Shown piece after piece: positions 55,201 to 64,000 of a stretch of 64,000 bases of DNA (positions are counted from its first letter, which is position 1; each line of letters begins with the position of its first letter). The translations under genes were made by a program, and so were the position numbers. The stretch comes from Amphiduros pacificus (taxonomy: Eukaryota; Annelida; Polychaeta; Phyllodocida; Hesionidae). The notes under the pieces were generated by a model. That model was given only the letters and a program-made list of their open reading frames with translations, ran no database searches and was not told the origin of the DNA. The DNA lies in the NCBI GenBank assembly GCA_949316495.1, contig OX439002.1, positions 16,796,001 through 16,860,000 on the forward strand, in the 5' to 3' direction.

Positions 55201-57554
55201 TCAAAAACATTTTGATAATTTCTGGATTAGTATGCATGTTCAGAATATGCTAATTGGATTTAGTAGTGTATAGTGAGAAACTGTAATAGGTACAGGTCTT
55301 ATAGATTAGAAGTCTTAATGTCATTATTTGATGTTTTATATGTGTGCCATATCTTGTGTTGTAACCTTTCAAGATGTTGATTTCCATTTGTCATATTGGG
55401 TTACTATTTCTCTATTCAAATACATTCTTGATTAAGATTACAGTACATTTTTATAGGATCATAAGCAAAAATAAAGTTGTAAGTTGAGAAATGTAGTGTG
55501 TGTACCTCCATTTAAACTACTCTGAACATTTACTATTTTTATAATATAAAGAATGAGAACTGCTGTGAAGTATGCCTGAGACCTGTGGCAAAACAACAGG
55601 CAAGTTCATTTTCTTGTGCAGTATGGCTGATATTCAACCATTTTTCAGGAGAACTTTTACACATTGACTTTAAAAATGGCAAAGCGAGGTTGATGGGTTG
55701 GCAAACATTTTTTGGATGAACTCACTTGTCATAGAGGGCAGGGAGTTCTTCATGTAGTTCATTGTTGAATTCTTCATAGATCTTTTTTCCATCTTGAAGT
55801 TCTTCTCTGGCCTGAATCAATGCAATACAATTAATTGTAGGGAAAAATCTTCAATGAACTCAATCCAAATAACTCATGATTATGCATAATGACATCCATT
55901 GTTGTGAGTTTAAAAAAAATGCCAATTACATTACAATAATCAATCCCATTAAAAGTTTCATAGTCCTGATCCATTGAAAAAATAATTCATACCCACAATT
56001 GACATAAAAATGTGCTTATTTTAGAGATTAAGGGCTTCTCTCAAGGCAGTTGTGCTTGAATGGAAACATTCTATACAGTAAACCTGAGGTTTGATGATAA
56101 AAGGGGTCACATGAATGACCACAGGGTCAATCCATGCAGGCTTGTAAACACATGTTTACAGATATACCATACTGTCCTCATAATATCTGTTGAACCAACC
56201 TTGGCAATCTTATTGTCATCTGGCTTCTTGGCACTCTCCAGTGCCTGCAGATTGTGCCTGGCACTGTCATAGTCCACTAATTTGCGACCACGCTTGGAAA
56301 TCTTGGCCTAAAGCGCAAATAGAACATTCAACGATGAGCTATGATGAAAATAAGCCTAACCTAGTTGTATTAGTTAATGTTTTATAAATGATAAAAAAAC
56401 CAATTCTGCTTTGTTGTGGCATTTCATTTTGAAAATTGTTTGATTTTTAGAATTTAACTTGGTTTTAAACTTAATTACCTGATAGATAGAAAATTATTTG
56501 TGTATTCAAAACTATTTAAGAAGGAGATATATCACTGCAGTAGATTATCTTTCTATATCTTTGGGACTTGGGGCCTGAATATCAACTTACTGTATCAGAT
56601 TTCTAGTAACTTGTCCAAAGTTAACATATACCTGAATCTGTGTATTTATATCTACCACCTTCTCTGAACTGAGCCTGGTACCTATCAGTACCATAGTATG
56701 TACAGTAGGCTATCCAGATCATGCCAATTATTTCTATCAAAGCTTAACTGTACTTTCAGAGTAATAATATATCTGACATCAACATGCTCTTCACATGATG
56801 TTTAAAAATAAAACTGACATAAAATTATTATTGCAAACTGGGATATGAATGTCAGAACTTCTTGAAACTAAAATATATGTAAGTAATCATATCTGCACTT
56901 GCTGGAGCTTAGCCTTGTGTTTCCGGATACATACCCGTACTTCTGGAAACTGAGACCTGTACGTTATCAGAGCCTTGTGTTTCCGGATACATACCCGTAC
57001 TTCTGGAAACTGAGACCTGTACGTTATCAGAGCCTTGTGTTTCCGGATACATACCCGTACTTCTGGAAACTGAGACCTGTACGTTATCAGAGGGTTGTGA
57101 ACTTGTTCCTGGAGCTTCATATTATAATCATCCCACAGCATTGATAGAGACTGTAAACATATAATGAATATATCAAATACATATCATAATTAGAATTACT
57201 GGTACATAAAATAAAATAAGAAATACTGATTATATATTTTACTCATCACAAAGATCACGAATAAAGCCTAAGCCAGGAGGAAATATGCTAAAGAAACATA
57301 ATCTTATTCAGTGTATATATAAAATGGTTCAGTCCATTTTCCCCCCCAAATATCTCATTATCTGCATGCATAAGGAATGGAGAAGGGTTTAGTTAAGACT
57401 GTTGCCTCTTGTAGTTCTAGCAATCTTAAAGTGTCATGATTCTATTAAAGAGCACTTACTTCTACGGCATTGACCAGTTCTGTGTAGCCTGTCCATTCCA
57501 CCTCATATGTCTCCTTCAGTGTATCATAAAATGTTTTACTGGCCACTGACATAT
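47980..57554 (-). CDS. Amph: Amphiphysin/BIN1 orthologue, 12 exons, 5' end outside window
   Basis: Amphiphysins bind and bend membranes through an N-terminal BAR domain and recruit dynamin or other proline-rich partners through a C-terminal SH3 domain, in endocytosis and muscle T-tubules. Exons on the minus strand: 57460-57554, 57055-57150, 56200-56307, 55726-55811, 54059-54134, 53733-53824, 52284-52787, 50903-50952, 50388-50599, 49143-49274, 48301-48402, 47980-48060. All borders are GT-AG, all phases agree, and the join gives 543 codons plus stop with no interruption. The BAR signature [13 protein letters not shown] and the SH3 segments [16 protein letters not shown] and EGWLLGI...GVFPANF leave no doubt about family. 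The N-terminal helix and first BAR exons lie beyond 64000, so the first visible intron exceeds 6.4 kb. The 504- and 132-bp exons are phase-symmetric and could be skipped without changing frame. Confidence 0.95.
48570..49075. mobile_element. Dispersed repeat with ~146-bp tandem core, intronic copy
   Basis: Starts with AGGCATCAGAGATGCATC and continues into about three tandem units containing 'tgaccttgaaaag', 'aaggtca', 'tgcttatgtgtgtcaa' and 'gctgccatcatttgttct'. The same head and core occur in the same orientation at 62305-64000. The copy lies between amphiphysin exons 48301-48402 and 49143-49274. The head-plus-tandem-core design recalls bivalve 'pearl'/Helitron-related elements, which is inference. 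No end repeats or target duplication were identified. Confidence 0.75.
50388..50952 (-). CDS. Amph: Amphiphysin acidic/lysine linker exons
   Basis: Two exons (50903-50952, 50 bp; 50388-50599, 212 bp) encode a charged linker. The first reads [16 protein letters not shown]. The second contains a [12 protein letters not shown] run encoded by a short imperfect DNA repeat, then [15 protein letters not shown]. Neither exon alone preserves frame, so they should be spliced together or in step. The stretch is likely unstructured. Confidence 0.85.
52284..52787 (-). CDS. Amph: Amphiphysin linker exon, Ser/Thr/Pro-rich, 504 bp
   Basis: This exon codes for 168 residues between the BAR and SH3 domains. 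It is rich in Ser, Thr and Pro, with [20 protein letters not shown] and KSYKPTIS stretches that could be phosphorylated or bind SH3 domains. No clathrin box (LLDLD) or AP2 motif as in vertebrate amphiphysin I is evident. Both borders are phase 2, so the exon can be skipped in frame. I chose the donor TCAAG|GTACTA because it restores the phase of the next exon; a nearer CCAAG|GTGCTA donor would not. Confidence 0.8.
53733..57554 (-). CDS. Amph: Amphiphysin BAR-domain exons
   Basis: Six exons encode most of the BAR domain. The order matches vertebrate amphiphysin: [36 protein letters not shown]...[24 protein letters not shown]...[29 protein letters not shown]...[41 protein letters not shown]. 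The basic RGRK cluster and lysines of the third exon fall on the membrane-binding face in known BAR structures. The start of exon 57460-57554 was placed at the stronger polypyrimidine acceptor (TTTCCAG|AT); a second AG eight bases downstream is possible but would lose the aligned Met. The second exon has three possible donors because of a 60-bp triplication. Confidence 0.93.
56911..57090 (-). repeat. Perfect 60-bp triplication across an exon-intron border
   Basis: Three identical 60-bp copies at 56911-56970, 56971-57030 and 57031-57090. On the minus strand each copy holds the last 36 bases of the amphiphysin exon ([12 protein letters not shown]) plus the donor CGG|GTATGT and 24 intron bases. 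Donors therefore fall after 57055, 56995 and 56935. The frame is open through all copies and every donor is in the same phase, so choice of donor adds 0, 20 or 40 residues. The canonical length is given by the first donor. Read-through past the last donor meets a stop near 56887. Confidence 0.95.
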
Positions 57555-60500
57555 CTGGAAAGAAGAAATTTTAATATTTAACACTTTAAATAGCAATGTA
57601 AATTTTCTAACCTTGTATGGGAATGAAGCTTACATTGATATTAAAAAATGTGAACAAAAATGAATTATTTATTGTCTCATCACTACATTTTCCTTCACAT
57701 CTGATGGCAATTTATCATTAATTATTATTGGCACAGTGGAATAAAATATGTAGCATATCAAATCATCAAGATTAACGAAATGTGAGTCGATGCTATGATT
57801 TGTTTAGAACAAATTATTTGAAATAGCTATAAATCGAGAAAGAGCTGAAAGTAGGAATAGAATTTTATGTGTAGCAATGTTTTTTTTTCTTTAAAGAAGC
57901 CTTTTTGGCCACATATCATGCATATTCAAAATATAAATATGGTATAAATGGATAACCAACCTCATTTCAGAGGCACAGATAAGCCTACATTAACAAACTT
58001 TGTACAAATATATTTTGCTTAACTTATGATGAAAATCACAAAAAGGTTGTTCAGTTTTTATTGAACAGAGGAAGTTATCAAAACAATAAATCTCCAGATA
58101 TAGTTGAAATTGGGAATAATTTCCTACGGGATGTGGGATTTGGGGGAAAATAATCAGATAGGATTTTTGTCACTTTTGGAGCTAAGATAGCCTGAGACTA
58201 TTGTCAAATCTATTGGCCCATGAACAAACTATGAAAATATGAGAAACTCTATCTAAAAGATTTGTACCCAGTGAAAATTTATATAAATATACAATACTGA
58301 GCATGCTTAAAGGGATTAAGCACCAATTTTGTAAAAGATGTTTGAAATTCACATTTTGATGATAAATGTATTTGTCTTTCATGTCTTTTAACTTTGTGAT
58401 TGATGCATCCCCATCAGTGTCTGTGAAATCATATTTGAACAAGACCCTAATTTATAAAAGCACACTTCTTTCTTGTCATCATTTTATGTGAAGTGTTAAC
58501 ACAGAGGCACTGAAAGGTAAATTGACGTCTTAAATGACAAAAGTAAATGCACATCTTTTAGCAATGACATCAAACAGTGCTAACCGTCTTTGAGCCTCAG
58601 TTGTGGTCAAACAAAGTTCATGCTACCCGTGTTTAACCATCATGTGAAGCTTATGGCTCAGACAGACCTCTGCTGAGAGTGCAACTCTTATGTCTCATAG
58701 CAACTTATCTTATTACTCTATGTAAAACTTCAATTTGTCATACTGGTCTTATGTGGATAAGTTTTCAATACACCAAATTGTAAAATTAATGCTTAATACC
58801 TTTAATATGGGAAATTTGGTGTTATGAGTTCAACATAGATTCTACACCAAAACCCTGTCAGATTAATTCCCTATCTGTGCACATCTTTAAGCTACACCGA
58901 GGCTTTAATTTTGAGTATCAAGAACAACTGCCACAATCTGAGAGAATAAAACCAAAGTGCAATCAATAAGACCACTTTGCTATGGGTGCCCCGTGTGCTC
59001 TTATCCCTGCTTTGTGGCAAGCAACTAATCAAATTCTCCAGCAAAATGGCTTTAAATTTTCCTGCTCTGCATAGTTATAGCTCATCAGCTGCTATGTAAT
59101 TTGCTGCAAATGCATGAGATGCTGTTTTCATGAAACCAGGAGTTGGCATTGCTGGTCTTAAATCTTATGGGTCCAACAACATCAGAAGCGCTTATGAGGT
59201 AACCTTTGAAAATTTGTTCAATTTTTCCATAAAAAAGGTTCAGTTATCAAATAATAATATATATGATACTGGCTCTCATTAGTTTCAAATCCCTTATCTA
59301 TTATCTGTTTCATATATTCTGTCCATTTGAGCTTGTGGCTATTACCTGCGCATCCAGCATTGATCTGGAATGAGTTACCCAGGTAGTGCAATGTCATAGC
59401 AAATGAAATTGTGATGTCACCCTTATTTGTAAGGATGTGACACTATTGATCCTTTTAGAAAAGGATGTCATTGCTCAATCACGCAAAAGCTAAAATTTAA
59501 CTGGACACTGGATTTGAGTCATAAAATAAAGTGATCCTGAGCATCCGAAAATCCACTGTTCATTTGGAGATGTTTAGCTACAACCATTCAACTGCTAGAG
59601 ACAGTGAGAGAGACAAACAGACAATATTTATGACAAGTTTAACCATCTACACTTTCAGTGACCAACAGGTTATAAACCACACACACACGCACATACACAT
59701 ATACACAAACTCAAACACATATTAAATATGTGTATGTTTGTGTAGTGTTGTGTAGTGTTTGCACTATGGTAATATTAATCAAGATAATTCCCTTCTGACT
59801 TCCTTGTGAATTGGAAAACCCCTCAGAGCAGTGTTAGAGCACAATCCATTTACCACAAGTTTGGCAGTAATTTTAGGCAGACTTCTCTCAAACTACATGA
59901 TTGAGAAATGTTTGTAATTTAGACAAACAATTGTGGCTATGACTCCAACTAGTGGCTAAAACTGCTTTTCAAAGACTATCGTACATACCAAACAATACAA
60001 AAGAAAGGTCCCAAGTGACTCTTCAAAAAGAGCAGGGAATTGAGTTCCAATGGCATATATATATCCATTTGTTGTTCTTGTAACTTAATATGGTGTTGAA
60101 ACTTATGCATTAAAATACTGTTTAATGACACCACAGTATTTTTTTAGATATATATATAGGCCAAGTATCTGACTTTTTGCCCAAGCTCAGCTTTTTTTCT
60201 TGTACCAGTTTCCTTGTGGTGCTGACAAGGATAATAAAATATCTCTATTCTGTAATTGCAAGAGTTTTTCTCTTTATTGACTCTGATATTTATGAGGTGA
60301 ACTGGGGATGGTATAATTAATATGGAGGAGCTGCTGCCACAGGCAAACGACCCATACATTATTTACACTGAAATTGATTCTGATTACATTTAGTTTTTCG
60401 ATTTCCAACATGATCCTGATAAAGATAGCTGAACCCTAAGTGTGTAAGTTAGCTGCACAGTGAATGTTTGTAGTTATGTTATCTTTGGATTACAGGTTGA

Positions 60501-62304
60501 AAACCATGACAAAACAATCTATTTTGTGCACTGATCCACTATGACCAATATGGTGGTCAATATATTCAATATTCTGTCTGTCTTGCAATTCTACTTCTAC
60601 ATTTCAAGCCCATCTATATAAAAAAAGAAAAAAAATAGAAAAAAATCGTTCAGATGCACTTCACTGCAATCTAGCTGTCACAACAGATTCTATTTGGGAT
60701 GATAGCACATCACTGGTTTCACAAACAAGCTAGATCATCAGTTTCCACAAAGATTTCAAGCAGTTCTCTTCATTTCTATTTCATGCACGCTCATGACAGG
60801 ACCACATCAACCCCCGGTCTCTATTGCTAGTGCTCCATCTAGATCGACATCACGTTGGTGAACCGCAGATCACAGCCGCTTTTCTCATGACATGAAACAA
60901 ATACACTCAAAATTGTATTTATTTTTTAGAACAAATTTTCTTAGCACTCTATAAAGAAGAGTAGAACAAGAATTCAGGGATTACTTGGGTTATTCACTAA
61001 GTTTCTAATTGATTTATAATCAAATTAAGAGCTTATGCCCCTTTTCCTTCTTGCAGCATCAAAAAGATACTGAGACAGATCTGTTATGCTGATGGCATCT
61101 ATACATGTCACTTTGGATAAGAGGCTCTTTGAAAGAACCTTACTGACAGTGTGACACAAAGAGAGTGTAATATATAACACCTCTATTATTGTACTCTATA
61201 TCTCAACCTTTTTGATATTGTAGTTTCCATAGCTTTTAGCATTTCAGTTCTGAATAATTCTTGGTAGATGTCTATCGACCTCAAACATTGCATTTTTCTT
61301 TTCTCCAAGTTTTGACTACTTAAGGTACCTACTATATTTTCCATTTTCTACCATCCTTTCAAAGATCTAATTTGTAGTCCTTGAGAGACCCATTCCCATC
61401 TCTCATTGATTTTTGTAATATTATTTGTAGAATTTTTTGTTTTCAATTGCCTGACCAGATCCTTCATTGGTTCAAACTAACCATTTAAAATTATTTTGCT
61501 TCATTGATTTCTTCAAGTCAAGAAACAAGAAATGCCACATTTCTGGGCTGGCAATGTCTGACTAAATGTGCCCTTCAATGTCTCAATGACAATCTATGTA
61601 CCATATATCAGAAAACCAGATTCAATAGTTATCAGGATTTATGGGTATAACATCAGCACTATACCTAGAATCTGTCTGGCCCATGACTGCCCTAACTTCT
61701 CTGAAGGCAGGCCAAAGGGAAGTGACAAGCCCAATCACAACCCACCAGTCCATGCCTTCACAATCTAATGTGTATGTAACAATAAGCACGATAGTGGTGG
61801 TTTTTACTATCTAACCCTGATGGAGTGGGTCAACCCTTTTTTCCAGATTCAAATATCAAGGTCACCATAGTAATTCTAGATATGAGAAGGATGACTGGAA
61901 TTGGCCCCTGACAAATCTTACAGATAGTATGTCAAAAGTGTGGTCTCGTCTGGGACACAATACAATGCTGTTCTCCATACTTGTTTACAAAGAGCATTGA
62001 GTGGGATTCATGACTAATGTCCCCTTTGGCCATTGGTCATTGCTCAGTCTGGTTTCGGGTTCCTCAGCTACTCTAACATGGTTCTACCTCCGAAACTAAA
62101 GCAAATCACCAGGAGGCAGCACCTTGATACAATGACAAATTGGTGAATGCTGCCTGTCAGGCTGTGAGGATCAATATAATACTGGTGTGTGAGGGTGTCT
62201 CCACCTCCCTCCCCAGTGTCTTCATAGCCAGTCATGTCTACACACGCATACCGACAGCAAGCTGCCACTAATCGACTAACAGTTTTATACTAAAAGGTAT
62301 ACTA
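57555..62304. other. Amphiphysin 5' intron, no exon recognised
   Basis: The N-terminal amphiphysin exons (expected to encode FNKQ...LQ-type sequence) were not found here. The region contains a GC-richer island around 58970-59220, a CA/TA-type microsatellite near 59676-59735 and ordinary AT-rich DNA. It is read as intron because the 57460-57554 exon begins inside the BAR domain with a clear acceptor. Confidence 0.6.
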
Positions 62305-64000
62305 AACATAGGCATCAGAGATGCATCAACCCTCAGCCCTGGTAACTCATTGCTCAACATTCGCTCCACACAATATTTGTGAACAAAACGTCACTGCACC
62401 AAGGCAAATTGATGCAGGGGTTAAAAAAACCCATAAAATCTACTTCCTTTGATAGCTTAGGTGTGTCAAGTATCAACTGTCATCATTTACTCTAGAATTA
62501 TTGAGATGGGCCGGTGACCTTGAAAAGCAGGTTAAGGTCACCGTCCATCAAACTCATCTGAAGTCTTCCCAGATGCTTATGTGTGTCAATTTTTATGAAG
62601 CTGCCATTATTTGTTCTTAAGTTATTGCAATGAGATTTGACATGATTGTCCCTGTGACCTTGAAAAGTAAGTAAAGGTCATGTTCCATCAAGAGAAGTCT
62701 GAGGTCTTCACCAGATGCTTATGTGTGTCAAATCTCATAAAGCTGCCATCATTCGTTCTCGAGTTATAGCAATGATAGGGATTTCACATAATTGTACCTG
62801 TGACCTTGAAAAGTAGGTGAAGGTCATGTTCCATACAAAAATGTCTGAGGTTTTCATCAGATGCTTATGTGTGTCAAGTTTCATGAAGCTGCCATCATTT
62901 GTTCTCGAGTTATCACGATGACAAGGATGATTTCACATAATTGTCCCTGTGACCTTGAAAAGTATGTGAAGGTCATGTTCCATCATGAGAAGTCTTGAGG
63001 TCTTCACCAGATACTTGTGTGTGTCAAATCTCATAAAGCTGCCATGATTCGTTCTTGAGTTATTGCAATTCTTGGGATTTCACATAATTGTCCCTGTGAC
63101 CTTGAAAAATAGGTCAAGGTCACCGTCCACCGAACTAGTCCGAGGTTTTCAACAGATGCTTATGTGTGTAAAGTTTCATGAAGCTGCCATCATTTGTTCT
63201 TGAGTTATCACGATGACAAGGATGATTTCACATAATTGTCCCTGTGACCTTGAAAAGTATGTGAAGGTCATGTTCCATCAAGAGAAGTCTGAGGTCTTCA
63301 CCAGATGCTTGTGTGTGTCAAATCTCATAAAGCTGCCATCATACGTTCTTGAGTTATTGCGATTCTTGGGATTTCACATAATTGTCCCCGTGACCTTGAA
63401 AAATAGGTCAAGGTCGCCATCCACCAAACTAGTCCGAGGTTTTCAACAGATGCTTATACGTGTAAAGTTTCATGAAGCTGCCATCATTTGTTCTTGAGTT
63501 ATCACGATGACAAGGATGATTTCACATAATTGTCCCTAAGACCTTGAAAAGTAGGTGAAGGTCATGTTCCATCAAGAGAAGTCTGAGGTCTTCACCAGAT
63601 GCTTGTGTGTGTCAAATCTCATAAAGCTGCCATCATTCGTTCTTGAGTTATTGCGATTCTTGGGATTTCACATAATTGTCCGTGACCTTGAAAAATAGGT
63701 CAAGGTCGCCGTCCATCAAACTCATCCGAGGTTTTCACCAGATGCTTTTGTGTGTCAAGTTTCATGAAGCTACCATCATTTGTTCTCGTATTATCGTGAT
63801 GACAAGGATGATTTCACATAATTGTCCATGTGACCTTGAAAAGTAGGTGAAGGTTATGTTTTATAGAAACAATTCTGAGGTCTTCACTAGATGCTTATGG
63901 GTGTCAAATCTCATAAAGCTGCCATCATTTGTTCTTGAGTTATGCGATTCTTGGGATTTCACATAATTGTCCCTGTGACCTTGAAAAATAGGTCAAGGTC
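62305..64000. mobile_element. Dispersed repeat with ~146-bp tandem core, long copy at right edge
   Basis: Same head as 48570 followed by at least eleven core units. TGACCTTGA-type words start at 62515, 62655, 62801, 62950, 63097, 63245, 63391, 63538, 63683, 63831 and 63976, i.e. every 140-149 bp. From about 62950 two unit types alternate (one with AAATAGGTCAAGGTC, one with AGTATGTGAAGGTC or AGTAGGTGAAGGTC), giving a dimer period near 294 bp. The array continues past the window. Confidence 0.85.

Noticed and set aside
62068-62268. 66-codon minus-strand ORF as a 5' amphiphysin exon
   Set aside because: No likeness to the amphiphysin N-terminal helix and no supporting splice sites.

Overview
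This is an AT-rich animal genomic window. It has spliced genes with GT-AG introns, many microsatellites and minisatellites, and several kinds of mobile element. An amphiphysin gene with invertebrate-type exons, a tRNA-derived SINE with a CAAA-type tail, and dispersed tandem-core repeats suggest a marine invertebrate, most likely a lophotrochozoan such as a bivalve mollusc. That placement is inference; no ribosomal or mitochondrial marker is present.

Layout. 1-1514: a 15-bp-unit minisatellite running off the left edge. 1515-19172: no recognisable gene; AT-rich DNA with simple repeats and a few clustered transcription-factor-like motifs. 19173-31509: a 12.3-kb inverted repeat. Each arm runs from a trinucleotide outer domain through a 56-bp repeat domain to a 71-bp repeat domain, in opposite orientation on the two sides, like a fold-back element. 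Its centre holds degenerate repeats, a candidate solo LTR (25269-25953) and a SINE with a 15-bp target duplication (27582-27903). 31780-38585: a P-superfamily DNA transposon gene pair. One is an intact 911-residue transposase on the plus strand, preceded by an intron filled with seven 205-bp repeats. The other is a convergent minus-strand ORF resembling the C-terminal module of related transposases. 39100-41520: several inverted repeats, including a complete 524-bp MITE with 17-bp perfect terminal repeats and a 9-bp target duplication.

47980-57554 (minus strand): twelve exons of an amphiphysin/BIN1 orthologue, from within the BAR domain to the stop codon after the SH3 domain. All splice phases agree and give 543 complete codons. 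The first coding exons lie beyond the right edge, so the intron above 57554 is more than 6.4 kb long. A 60-bp tandem triplication spans one exon-intron border and creates three identical in-frame splice donors. A dispersed repeat with about 146-bp units, carrying nuclear-receptor-like inverted half-sites, lies in an amphiphysin intron (48570-49075) and at the right edge (62305-64000).

The only host gene supported is amphiphysin, a membrane-curvature protein of endocytosis and T-tubules. The rest is transposon, satellite or unassigned DNA. No tRNA, rRNA or CRISPR was found.
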